Notes under the pieces: generated by a model
The model's input: the letters and a program-made list of their open reading frames with translations, nothing else
Told to the model about the DNA's origin: nothing
The model's database searches: none
Origin: Edaphochlamys debaryana
Taxonomy: Eukaryota > Chlorophyta > Chlorophyceae > Chlamydomonadales
DNA: 64,000 bases
Assembly: GCA_016858145.1 (NCBI GenBank)
Contig: JAEHOE010000110.1
Span: 124,001-188,000, forward strand
Reading direction: 5' to 3'
Part shown: piece after piece, positions 46,801 through 59,100 of the stretch
Layout: each line of letters begins with the position of its first letter
How positions within the stretch are numbered: position 1 is the stretch's first letter
Translations under genes and position numbers: made by a program

Positions 46801-49800
46801 GGCGGCAGTCAACCGTGCTGCAACTCCATGGCTGCATTCCAACCTTGTCCTTTTCCCACCTGTTTCCTCCCCCTCAGGCAGCGCAACCGCATGCTCCTGC
46901 GCATGCTGCTGCCCCGGGAGCTGCTGGACGGGCTCAAGGCGCAGGACGCACTGCAGCACGCACGGGAGGTGGACGGAGGTGAGCGGAAGGGTTGTTGGCG
47001 GTCGAGGAAGGGCTTCCATCCCCCAAGCATGACACCCACGCCACCCTCCTCGCTCGCGCTGCTCCCTTCCCCTCCCCAGCTGACACCCCTGCGGACGTGC
47101 TGTCTGGCGTGCTGTCGTGCCTGCTGCTGGGGGAGGCCCCGGACCTGAGGGACGTGGTGCTCCTGCGCACCGTGCTGCACCAGGGCAGGTGGGAGCGGGG
47201 CGGACGCTGTGCTGCTGGGGGCAGGGCCCTGGTAGGACCTTATGACACTCTGCCCTCTCGACCCCACTCACCACCGCAGGGACGTGTACCGGCCCTTCAA
47301 CCTGGGTGGCAAGCTCAAGGCTGCTAACCTGGACGTAAGGAGGGCAAGGCATGGGGGTGTGGGGAGCAGGCAGCCAACCTGACTGCGGTTGTGTCTGGTA
47401 GGAGCCTTGCAGTGGTACTCCTTCCCACTCACCCTGTTTTCCCTTCCTTTTCCCGCCGACCCGCAGTTTGATGTGGCAGGGGCCCTGATGGCACAGCTTG
47501 GGGGCTCAGGCTCGGACGCGGACGTCATGTGGGCCCAGAATGGGCAGCAGCGCGGACCGTCACAGACCAGCCAGGCGATGGGGTGCGGCGAGCCGCGCCT
47601 GCAGCGCACCAGCAACTCGTCCCGCTTTTCATCGCTCATGTCCAGCGTCACCCCCGGCACGGACATCTGTCAGCCCGAGCCGGGCCGGTTTCGCCGGCCT
47701 TCGCTGCCGCAGCCGTCCAAGGACCTGACGCCCATGCAGCGTGGCCTCGCCTTCTTGCTCTCGGACGCGGCCTCGACGTCCGCCGCTAACGGACTAGGCG
47801 CAATCGGGCCCGCAGAGCCGTCCGGCCCCTTGATGCAGCATTCCTCGGCGGCCTTCGGGTCGGTGGCGCTCCCCGTCTTGGACCGCGGGACTGTCCGACG
47901 CACACAAGGCAGCCTCGTAAGCATCGCCTTGGACCCGAACGCGTCTCCGTTTGGGCCCGGCAGCCAGTCGGGCATGCTGGTGCGCATGGGCTCGATCACA
48001 GACCGCGGCTCGCGGGCGATCGGCGCTGCAAGCGAGGGCCCGGCACCATCTGCGCCGGTCCTCATGGCAAGCGACCTGGAGGATGAGGGTTCGGTGCGAA
48101 ATGGAGGCTCGCGCGTCAACACGCCACGGGTGCAGACGCTGTGCGAGACCGCGGCCGACCTGCTCATGGCGACCGCGTCGAGCTGCGACCTGGACAGCGT
48201 GGACAAGCGGGACGGCCTTGCGGACACTGGAGGTGGCAGCAGCGCTCTTCCGGGTAGCCAAACGGAAGGGGCCCCGGGCGGCCAGGGCGGCCGCCTGCGC
48301 CTGGGCACGGGTCCAAACTCACGGCTGCTCAGCGCAAAGAACACGAGCAGCGCCGCCGTCACAGTGTGTGCGACGCCCTCGACCACGCAGCCCAACTCGC
48401 TCAGCCTGGTGGTGCCCTCCTCACCACGCCCTGCCAGCGGCCGCCGGATCATGGCCGCTGCCACCTCACCGCTGGGAGGAGAGCTCGATACTCCTGCAAC
48501 ATCGGGCCGTGGCCGGCCTTCAACCGCAGGATCCCTCGTTCTGGCGACTTCCAAGGGTGGTGCGCCAGCCAGCCGCCGCAACAGCTGCCTGCTGCCAGAC
48601 AGAGAGCCAGTGCAGGAAGAACAGCATGGGGTGGCCGCCTTCACCACCCCCAGCCCGCCAGCGCCTGTGCTTGACCAGGTGCGGGATGGCACATGGGGTC
48701 TTCTAGCACGTGCTCTCACAACAACTTAGCGGTCCTCTTCCTTGCCCCATGATGCATGCTAACAACCTTCCTTTTACTGCCATTGCATGCTCCCTCTCGT
48801 GCCCCCAGGTGGAGTCGCTCCTGGCCGTGGCCGCCTCCCCGGGGCAGTGGCAGTTCAACATGTTCCAGCTGGCCGAGGCCTCGGGGGGCCACGCGCTGTC
48901 GACCCTGGGGTTCTTCCTGTGCGTCAAGGAGGGCCTGGTGTCCCGCTTCGGCCTCAAGCCCACCACCCTGGCCCGGCTGCTCCGCACCCTCGAGGCGGGC
49001 TACACCGACAACCCCTACCACAACGCCACGCACGCGGCGGACGTGCTGCGCTCGCTGCACGTGCTGCTGATGGGCGCCCGGCTGACGGACCACTACCTGG
49101 ACCCCCTGGGGCTGCTGGCGGCATACATGGCGGCGGTGAGCTTTTGCACCACCAGGGCCAGGGCCGCAGGGCTCACCAACAACATTGCACAGCAGTTCCT
49201 CCCGGCCATGAAGCCTACTCATGGGACTCCTCCCATTCCTGGCTGGCCCCTGCAGATTGTCCACGACCTGGGCCACCCCGGCCTGACCGGGGACTTCCTG
49301 GTGGCCACCTCGGCGCCCCTGGCCCTGCGCTACAACGACAAGTCCCCCCTGGAGTCGCACCACGCCTCTGCGGCCTTCACGCTGATAGCAGAGCGACCAG
49401 AGCTGGACGCGCTGGCGCCGCTCAGCAAGGAGCAGCGGTCGGCGCTGAGGAAGATGGTGCGTGGGTGTACCGGGGGAGGGCAGTAGGGAGAGCGACACGG
49501 GCTGGGCGTGGCGAACTGACTTGCCCTGGGTATCGACATGCTGGGGAGGGCAGTAGGGAGCATGACACGGGCTGGGCATTGCACACACACTGGCCTCCTG
49601 GACTCCTCCGGACGTATCCTGGGTGTCAACACCCCTCGCACCCCTTGCCTCCCCTCCACCTCCCCCAGGTGATCGACCTGGTCCTGGGCACCGACATGAA
49701 GCAGCACTTCGCCATGATAGCGCAGTACAAGGCCGTGCGGAGGCCGGTCAACGGAGATATGTCCCCCGGCAAGGGCGCAAGGTGTGTGGCAGCTGTGCAC

Positions 49801-51069
49801 GCCCATGTCTTCACTTGCATGTATCCTGGCAAGAGCAGGCTGCACCTAGCTTAAGGTGTCGTGACGTCGGTTTAAGCGTGCTTGCCATGTTTGTTCCGCT
49901 TGCAGCATACGGGGCAGCACAGGAGGCGTGGGCCCCGAGGCCGAGGTCTCTCTTGTGAGGGGCCTGGACCTTCAGGAGGGGCCAATGCCTCTCGATGACA
50001 CGGAGCGGATGCTTAGCCTGCAGGTCAGCTGTGGGCTGTGGGCCTGCTTTGCTGCGATCCAAGTCCTAATAGTGTGGCATGCAGTCAATGCCCTGCACAT
50101 ACTGGACATAGTGGACATAGGGGGACAGTGGTTCGCAAGGAGTCTGCAAGGCGCTCAAGCCAAGCCATGCGCGTCGTTCAGGCCTACCTGCGCTGGTGCT
50201 AGCTACTCCCTCCCTGCTGCTGCGCTCAGTCTTCTTTCCTCCTCCCCCCTGTGTGCCTCCCCCCCTCAGATGTGCCTCAAGGCCGCCGACCTGGGCCACC
50301 TGGGCTCGGAGCTGGAGGTGCACAAGCGCTGGCTGGCGGCCCTGGAGGAGGAGTTCTTCCTGCAGGGAGACAGGGAGAAGGCGCTGGGGCTGCCCATCAG
50401 CCCGCTCTTCGACCGCTCCAAGCAGGGGGCCAGCAAGAGCCAGGTGGGGCTGCCCTCCAGATTGGCGGGTATGGCCGCAGAAAGGGTGACCATCACGCCC
50501 TCGCGACGAATCCGTGTTAAGCGTTCTGTAGTTGTGCGTTTTGGAGCATGCCGCATTCGCATGTCGAGAGCGTTCGGGTTCCATGGGGAAGTCAGAAACG
50601 AGGGTTTGATCGGTCGGGTTTGGTTCATGGTTTCAGCCGCGACGCGCAGCCCACTTCCCCCATCACAACATCCCTCCCACCCACCTCCCACCTCCCCACC
50701 CATCTCCCCGCCCCCTCCCCGCCCTCTCCCCGCCCTAACCAGGTGGGGTTTTTCGATTTTGTGGCTCTGCCGCTCATCCGGGCCCTGGGCGAGGCCTTCC
50801 CGGGCGCCCGGCCCATCCAGGCGTGCTTTGAGGCCAACTACGCCCACTGGAAGGAGGTGCAGGAGGGGCAGCAAGCGGGGTCGGGGCAGCCCTCGGCCGC
50901 GCCCCTGTCCAAGCTGTCGGCGCCCAAGCGGGCGTCTGAGCCGGCCACAGCCGAGGCGGCAACGCCAGCTGCCGCGGGAGATGTTGAGGCGGCGCCGGTC
51001 CCCCCTTCCAACGGAGTCAAGCTTGCAAGGAAGCAAAGCATGACGTCAACGGAAGCGCGCGACGTATAA
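43895..51069 (+). CDS. CHASE-domain receptor cyclic-nucleotide phosphodiesterase, copy B
   Basis: Paralog of copy A with the same 20 exons in the same phases: 43895-43963, 44217-44345, 44658-44822, 44980-45022, 45133-45198, 45434-45616, 45875-45945, 46069-46211, 46411-46474, 46615-46739, 46878-46978, 47080-47188, 47280-47334, 47467-48678, 48809-49135, 49256-49456, 49669-49781, 49906-50023, 50270-50443, 50743-51069 (TAA). 1264 aa. TM1, CHASE (SASLQSFQVLPSG, VVRDVYPPQAG, IIGIDVLG, KFWGFVGAVIDLDSL), TM2 (VAGVVIAAIIASALVFALLV), juxtamembrane block and linker are as in copy A. Catalytic residues His916, His920, His957, Asp958, Asp1105 and Gln1156 are all present. The ectodomain and linker differ from A at many positions, while the juxtamembrane and catalytic exons are nearly identical, nucleotide for nucleotide in places. 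The C-terminus (LARKQSMTSTEARDV) contains a PKA-like RKQS site absent from A. Both copies look functional. Confidence 0.93.
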
Positions 51070-53114
51070 TGTGTTGCGTGGACAGCATACCAAAGGTTCC
51101 GTGACAAGCTGCCGCACGTGGTGGCTTGGCTTCATGAGTGGGCTCCGGCGCCTCTATCTGCGCATGGATCTATCTATCTATGGGTCACACATTTTCATCA
51201 GCGGGCACGGGAGGGGCTGAGGAACTATGGAGCTTCTAACTCTCTGGTGAAGCGCTGCCGGCATGCGCTGAAGGTGCACGGCGCACACGCAGCAGGAGGC
51301 TTGCCGGAAAGCCGATGGCAGTGCGGCGTCGGAGGAAGAGAGGATTGAGGAATAGTTGGATAACTTGTTTGCTGGCAACCCAGTTGCAGTGGACAATCGT
51401 GATCAACGCATTGGAGTTGAGCTGGATTTGTGATCCTGAATGCGCAGTGTGTGGTGGTGGTGATGGGTTAAGCTTGCGTGTTATCCGCAGGGCGCGGAGT
51501 GTCATAAGGACCTGCAGGGCGGCGGCAGGGGTTGGGAACAGCCGTTCCAGAGATGCAACGCCTATGTAGAACGCCTTCCATGCCTTGTCCCGTTGCGACT
51601 CTACACATCCCCACCATGAGAGTCCCTGCCTGCCTGCATCCATCGGAGGTTTACTTTGCCATATGCCTGGGGACGATAACTGGAGAAAGGTGCTTTGGGG
51701 TTTATTAACGAGGCCGGTTGTGGGTGGCCATGATAATTGCTGTGGCCCTGGGGACTCGAGAGTCCAACTGAGTGCTGGGACTTGAGAGTCCGACTGAGTA
51801 TTCATGTGCGAGTGGGGGGCCGCAAACTGCTCCATATACACCATGCGCAAGCCTTGTTGCCGTTTTCGTTGTGCGGGTGCGAGCCTGCTTGCGGGCTGAT
51901 GGTGGAGAGGGTTGAGGACTCGAACATTGGGCCCCCTGGGGGGGACCACGGGGCTCAGCCCTTTTCCTGCCTTCGGGCAGCCACCCTTGTCGTTGTCATG
52001 TGAGCGCGACCACCAGCTAGCTACCGGTACGCTGCGGCGGTCACGAGCCATACGTTTCCCGCCCAAGAATGGGTTGAAGGCCAACTGCCGGGCCGAGCTG
52101 ATCCTTTGCTTGCTGTGCTTGCTGTTCTTGTTTGAGTGTCATCAACTTGTCTGTCTTCATTCTGTGCGTGCCCGTCCGTCCTTGTGTGTGTGCTCCATGT
52201 GCCCACGGCACGCCCTCCAGGGCTAACCTCCGCTGTGGATTGTTCCACTGCTGCTGTTTGGGGGACTCTGATTCCCCGGTCAAGCCCTGTACTTTCCCGG
52301 AACTGGTGGGGCTACGCAGGTGGGACCCGCGGGACTGGTCGTGCTAGCTGGATGGACGCCTCGGTGCTGGTCCTGCTAAGTGCTCACGGCCCGGCCTGTT
52401 CAGCTCGCGGTCGCTCTTGGTGCAAGCCCGAGCGAGCAAGCTAAGGTCGGCGGGCAAGTGCTGTCAGCAGTGACATGTGAACTTAAGTGGCTATTGAGAG
52501 GGCTTTGCTAGTGCATGCTGTTCCTAGTAGTGTCGTGAACATCGGCCCCAAGCGTCAACCGCTTGGCCATGAGACATGTGTGTTTAGTGCAAAACTGCAA
52601 TGCAAGAGAGGTTCTGTGTGTTGGGCGGCTGAGGCCTGCGCACACCCCTTGGCAAGTAAGTTGGCTGTTTGCATGTGGCGTGCCCATGTGTGTCTGATCT
52701 GCTAGCTTGCGGCGTGTTGAATGGAAGCAAGAGGCTCAACGACCCCGGGACCCTTTCATTCATTCACCGTTCACCGTAGCTCCACGTAACGTAGGCCCGG
52801 CAGGGTCGAAGTGAAGCGCGAGCGGAGGCATTAGCCCAACTTTATACCCAGGGTGCCACTGCGTGGAGGAGACGGACACGGGACGTGTGGGAAAACACCG
52901 AACCAGCGCGACCCCGCAGCGCACGCGCTGCCAGGGCCGCAAAACGAACCGAAAGCACGCGCGGAGCAGCTGCCCGAACGCGGGGCGGCGACGCGGGTCG
53001 GCGAAATGGACGAGCACAAGACGCGCAAGACGCGGACGCGCTCCGCTGCAACCCCGCAGCCAAAACACAAGTAGACAACGCGTACTATGACCTGGACCCG
53101 TTACTGGCGTGACG
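51070..53114. other. Region between phosphodiesterase copy B and the Helitron ORF
   Basis: The left part should be the copy B 3' UTR. A 280-codon antisense open frame (52084-51236) begins with TTG and has no domain. GC content rises sharply from about 52.83 kb, which may mark entry into the Helitron. A TTTATA box-like sequence occurs at about 52843-52849. Three frames are open from 52850 to 53110; an upstream Helitron exon there cannot be excluded. Confidence 0.45.
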
Positions 53115-56100
53115 ATGGAATCGTTACTGGCAAGGGCAGCGAGCGAAACGTGGTGGGCAGAGCCGGCAGGCCGAACAGAACGAGGTTATGTGGTAGTGAG
53201 CGACAGCGATAGCAGCAACGCGGAGGAGGTCGCCGCAGAGTCCAGCGAGAGCAGAGAGAGCAGCGGCAGTGACAGCGAATGGCATCCGACGGCGGCGAAC
53301 GAAGCGGACAGGCGCGAAGCGAACCGGCAGGCGTCAACCAGCGGTCAAGAGGCAGCGGACAGTGCCGCGGCGGGGCCCAGCCAGCCGCGAAACCGGGGCG
53401 GCGGTGGACGATTGCAGTCGCGCGGACGCGGCCGACAGAGAGACCGCGAAGCGCAGCGCCGGGCGGCCAGCGCGGCCTGTAACAAGCGGCGTAGGGAACG
53501 TGAAACGGGCGAGCAAAAAGAGGAGCGGTTGGCCGCAAAGCGGGAGCAACAAGCAGTGGCACGCGAGCGGGAGCGTGAGGCGGCGTCCACGGACGACGGA
53601 GACGGCCGGGCGGAAGCCGGCCGTGCACGGCGGGAGCAACGACGGCAGCGACTTGGTGCGGCGGTGGAGGATTCGGAGCTCGAACGTATGCGGCTCAACG
53701 CGGTCCGTAACGAGCGGCGGCGACAGCAACGAGCTGCGGAGACGGAGGAGCAGAAACGGCAGCGCCTGGAGCGGGAGCGCCAGCAACGAGCAGCGGAAAC
53801 AGAGGAGCAGAAACGGCAGCGCCGGGAGCGACGTGGCCAGCGACGAGCTGCGGAAACGGAGGGGGAGAAGCGGCAGCGGCTGGAGCGGCAGCGACAGCAA
53901 CGAGCAGCGGAAACGGTGGAGGAAAGGAACCAGCGGCTGGCGCTGGAGAACACACGGCGCCGGCAGCGACGGCTGTTAGAGGCGCCCGAGCAAACGGCGG
54001 CGCGCCGCGCGCTCCGCGCAGCCGCGCAGCTGCCGTTAGCGGCCGCGACGCCGGCGCAACATGCCGAACTGCAGCGACATGCGCAGAACGTTCTCCGACG
54101 CGCGCAGCTGCGTCGCGCGGCACTCGGGGTAAGCGCAAGCCGCCGGCGGGGCGTTGTATACCCAAGAAGGTGCAGCTAACCCCGGCCTTCCTCGCAGAAC
54201 GCCGCCGACGCGGAGGCTGGGGTAGGCCAAGAACCCGACGACACGCCGGCCCCCGGCGACGCCGACGACCCCGCCAAGCCGACACGTACAGTGGCGGGCG
54301 ATATGCTCGACGCCTGTCGCTGGCCATACCGTCGGGAGAATGAACCCGAGACCTGCTGCACGGCCGCATACCTGACGGATAACCTCTTTGGGTGGCGGTC
54401 GAGCATCAACGACTATCCGCCTGGCGAGAGCATGCCAGGGATACCGCTGGAGGTGCAGATGGACGCGGCCTACAAGATGGCGGACTACGTTCGGACGCAC
54501 ATGCCATCCAGGGTGTGTGCCTGCTGTTCGTGCATGAAGTCCGAGGCGGATGCGAAGTGGGTCCGCCTATCGGACGTGCCCAACGTGCAGCTTCTGCGGG
54601 CAGACATCGCGAGCACGCTTGCGGTGCTGCGACCAGCGCACGTAGTGGCCTGGCTGCCGTGCTCGACCGTGACAGTCGGCGGCGAGGTGGTGCCGGAGCC
54701 AGCGCCGACCCCGCCGCCGTTGCCGGTGGGATTCCGGCAGGCCTGGCTGGAGCCGAGACGAAGGACGAGAGCAGAGCCATTGCCGCGGGCGTCGCCGGCG
54801 GCCGAGCAACCAGCTATGGTGAACGGGGTGCTCCAGACGGGCGCGTATGGATTCGACCCCGCTGCTCAGCAGGCCGCCGACGACACGGCAGCCGCGGCGG
54901 GCGTGCCCCTCGACGCGCCCGAGGATGCCACCCCCGCTGCGGTCGCTGGCGCCGCGACCACCGACGGCGCCGACGAGGCGGCCGCCGAGGCCGTGGAGGC
55001 TGACGTGGGCGCGCCGGCAGAGGAACCGGAAATGCCCGACACCGTCGCGGCGAGGTCGTTGGAGACGTTCGGGCCGCGGGCCGACCGTCTGCCACGTCCC
55101 GACACGACCGATCCGTCTCAGTACCTGGCGGCGTTCTGCCTTCGAGTCGACGAGGCCGCCGACTCGCCCAACCGCACGGCTCGCTGCACGGAGGAGGGCC
55201 TGGAGCTGGCGATGTGCAACACGTGCCTCGCGGGGCTTGAAGGTGCGTCCAGGGTAGCGTGCAGCACCTGGGTGGTCCTGTTGCGAAGCGGAAGTGATAT
55301 GATGCCTGTTGCTTGTTGTGGCTGCAGGAGGACGAATCCCGGCCTTCTGCTTGGCCCGGCTCGACGGCGGCGACGTGCCTGCCCACCTGCCGCCGCTGAC
55401 CATGATGGAGCGGCACGTGCTGGGCATGGGCCGTGTGCAGCAGCATATCTACCCCGTCCGGGTGCCGTACATGCCTCGAGAGGTCCAGCCGCGCACCGTC
55501 ACCGTCCACGGCATTGCCATCGCCAACCCGCCGTTCGAGCACTTGGTGCAAGCCATCCCGCGGTCTCCCGATGATCTCGGCGACACCATCACGATCGTCC
55601 CCATCGACGCCGTGGTGGACGCAGATCACATGGTCCGTCAGCTGCAGCGCGCAACGCCGCTTACGGTGCGGACGTCGGCGATCGTGGCCTGGGTCGCATT
55701 CCTCCGCGAGTGCAACGACCACCTCCCCATCGACGAAGACGCCCTGCGAGAATGGCGGGAGCAGCACGAGGACGGCAGCATCCCGCGGTGCCTGTTGCGG
55801 GAGGCGGTCGCCACACGAGATCCCGAGGTCGCGCGTATGCTTCGCGAGGTCTTCCTCCGCGGCCGTGACGGCGCAGACCCCGTACGTCAAGAGCCCCCGC
55901 CGGCGCCAACTACGGCGGCGGCGGCGACGGCGGCGGCGGCGGCGGCGACGGCGGCGGCGGCGGCGACGACGGCGACGGCGGTGGCGATGGCGGCGACGGC
56001 GGCGGCGACGGCGGCGGCGACGGCGGCGGCGATGGCGGCGGCGACTACGGCGGCGGCGGCGACCGGCACGGACGGACAGTTGAGGACGGAGGTGGGCGAT

Positions 56101-59100
56101 GGGGGACAGCCTGCGCCCGGCGGTCAGCCTAGAACAGGCAACACGCTGGCGGTGGGCATTGTCGCCACGGACGGCGCTGCCGGCGGTGCCGCCGGCGAGG
56201 TGCCGAGACCGGGTCAGCTGCCGGCCTGGCTAACGGATGCACAGATCGTCGATCTGGAACTTGTGCTTCCGGAGCAAGAGGCACGAGACAGCCCCAGCGA
56301 TGCGACGACGGCAACGTTGCCTGCCAATCGCGAGCGGGAACTGCGCAGGGAGCGTCGGCTGGTGGTCGTGACTGCATCCGGCGGCAAACACGGCCAGGTG
56401 AGGAGGGGGGAGCTTGGGGAAGCGAGGTCAGCGGGAACACACAAGTCGACGTGTGGGGTAGCACACAGCTGTCGTTGCGTTCCCCTAGGTCGCTGTAGGT
56501 TGCTGGCTGTGGGCTCTGAACTCCAGTGCATCTGAACAGTGTCCGCCCGCTGACCCGAACAGATCCTGGACACACGCGACGCCGACGTGTTGGCGGCAAC
56601 CTTCTGCACTGCCTTCCCCCACTACAAGGGCGGGATGCGGCCCATGGGTGCCAGCAACGCCGGCCTGTTCAAGCACGTCATGGAGCGCGTGCCACGAGAG
56701 CAATTCAGCGGCAACTACCCCCTCATGGCGTACATGATGGACGTCCACAACAAGGACGCGACGGCGACGCAGACGTTCGTGACCGCGCGCACCTCCCGTC
56801 GCGACGTCGAGGCTGTGGGCGCCGTCCCCCGCGACGTCGTAAAGGCCATGGCGGCGGTGCTGGCGATGCCGCGCAACGACCCGGACCGGCGCGCTCTGCT
56901 GCAGTCGTCGTCGCCCTTCGTGCAGGCGCTGGTCGCCACCATGCGGCGCACGTCGGCGAGGATGGACTTGACCGAGGCGTTCTACGGCGCCGCCCAGGGA
57001 TCCATGCGTGCAGGCACAGCGGCCCTGGGCGCGCCGGCGCTGATGTTCAACGTCAACCCTTCCGACTTGCACAGCCAGGCGGCCTACATCGCTAGCGGGG
57101 GCGTACTGGAGGTCGGCAACGATGGTGCGCCTCTGCGGCCAACGACCGACATGGAGCGGTGGCGGCGGGTTCGCGACAACCCGCACGCCTGCGCCGAGTT
57201 GCTGCAGACCGTCAAGGAGGCCCTGCTCGACGTGCTCTTCGGCTTCAAGCCAGGTCAGCAAACGCAGTCCGACCCGGCCTGCTTCTGCGGCATCGTGTTC
57301 GCGGTTGCGGTCAAGGTGGAGCAGAACGGCCGAGTGGCGCTGCACCTTCATGGCCTGGCCTACGTGGGCGCGCTGGCGCCCGACCGCCTGAAGGCCATGT
57401 TCGAGGGCCAGAACTGCCGCGCCCTCGCCATTGCGCACGCGCTGTGCGCCATGTGGTACCCGGAGCCGTACTACGACCCCAAGCTCCCGACCACCGCGGC
57501 GCTCGTGTACCGCGACCCGGCAGACCGAGCGACGTTCGGTGCGTCGCCGGACGCCCCGACACCGGCGCCTGCGTGCGACCGTGACGCCCCGCCCGCGGCG
57601 TGCGACTTCACCCGCGTGGCCGATCCGCGGCTCCCGCCACGGCTTCGCGTTGCCCGGTGCACGTGCCACATTGCGACGGCCATGTCTGGATCTGGGACCC
57701 ACAAGCACCGGCGGTCTACCTGCGCCCGCCATGGCTGCACCGGCGTCGACGGCGACTGCAGCATGGTGTACCCCCGACACGTACGTGCAACGTTTGCGTG
57801 GGTGGGCATCACCGGCCTGTTTGTGTTGGCGCGGCTGGGGCCGTACATTGTCGCGCACTGCCCCGCCGTCACTGCCGCATTCGGCTGCAACAACAACTTC
57901 GTGTTGAGCGGCGAAGTGGACCGCGACTACACGCCCAAGGTCGTGGCGGAGCTGGCCAAGCCCGACGCCGAGCAAGACGCCGACGTGCTGGCCAAGGTGC
58001 GCCTCCCGGCATGGATGCACGCAATGCTGCAGTCGTACTACGCCGCCAAGTACGTGACCAAGGCGTCGCCGCCCAGCCAGGTCGCGGAGTTCATGCAGGC
58101 CTTGTCGATCACCAAGAACTTCCTCGAGTCGCCGCTGGGCACACGCGGCGCAAGTGCAGAGAACGCCCGTCGGGGCATCGGCAACCTCATGTCTGCCGTG
58201 CACCGCCTCACATCCACGCTCGTCATCGGCATGCCCATGGCCGCCTTCGTCCTCGCTGGACACAAGACGTGGACGACGACGTTCGAGGTGTGCATCCAGG
58301 CGCACCCGCCCTTCTCCGCCGTCGCCCTGGACGCCGTCGGCGACGTCGGCGCCATCAACGACCGCGCTCAGACGCTACTGGTCCTTCCGGAGGATGGCGA
58401 CGGAGAGGCCGCGGCGGTCACACCCCTCACGCACTACATGCAGCGAGGTCCGGAGCTCCACGGCGCTGACTGCAGTCCCTTTGCGCTGGCGATGTCCTAT
58501 ACCATGGAACGCCTGCCCGCCGGCAGACACCCGGACATGCTGCCGCGGGAGCGCGTCGGGCGGGGGCGCGCCAAGCGCGCGCGGCGGGGGCCAGGCCCCA
58601 CCGCTCCAGCGGCACAGGCGGCGGCCGCCGGCACCCGAGAGGGCACTCCCGACGCGGACAAGGGTTCGGACGTTGCCATGGAAGAGGTGAGCTCGGTGCG
58701 TGTGTGCGGGGCCAACCTGTGCGTGCTCGCAATCCTGACACCTCCTGGCCTGTGTGCATGACAGGCATCGGCGGAGCCGGACGCCGACGCCGGCGACGAC
58801 GGTCACCAAGACGGCGCCGACGACGAGCCGGAGGACATGGACGCCGAGGCTCCCGCGACTGCGGACATCGCCGACCCTCAGGTACGCGATCCGTGTTTCA
58901 ATCGGAGCAGAGCACTCCTACGCCCCGTTCGCACGGCCGCCGCGTTTGTAACCCACCGCGATCGCCGCCTCCCGCCTTGCAGGCAGCCGCGGCCGACCCC
59001 GCCGACCCCGCCGACCGGGAAGCAGTGCACCGGCAAGCTGGACGAACTCGCGCCCCTCCCTGGGTCGCCTTCCACCCGGATCACCCGCTGTACCTCACGC

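Noticed and set aside
51236..52084. 282-codon antisense frame after phosphodiesterase copy B
   Set aside because: It starts with TTG, has no domain, and lies in the likely 3' UTR; kept only as a remark in the gap entry.
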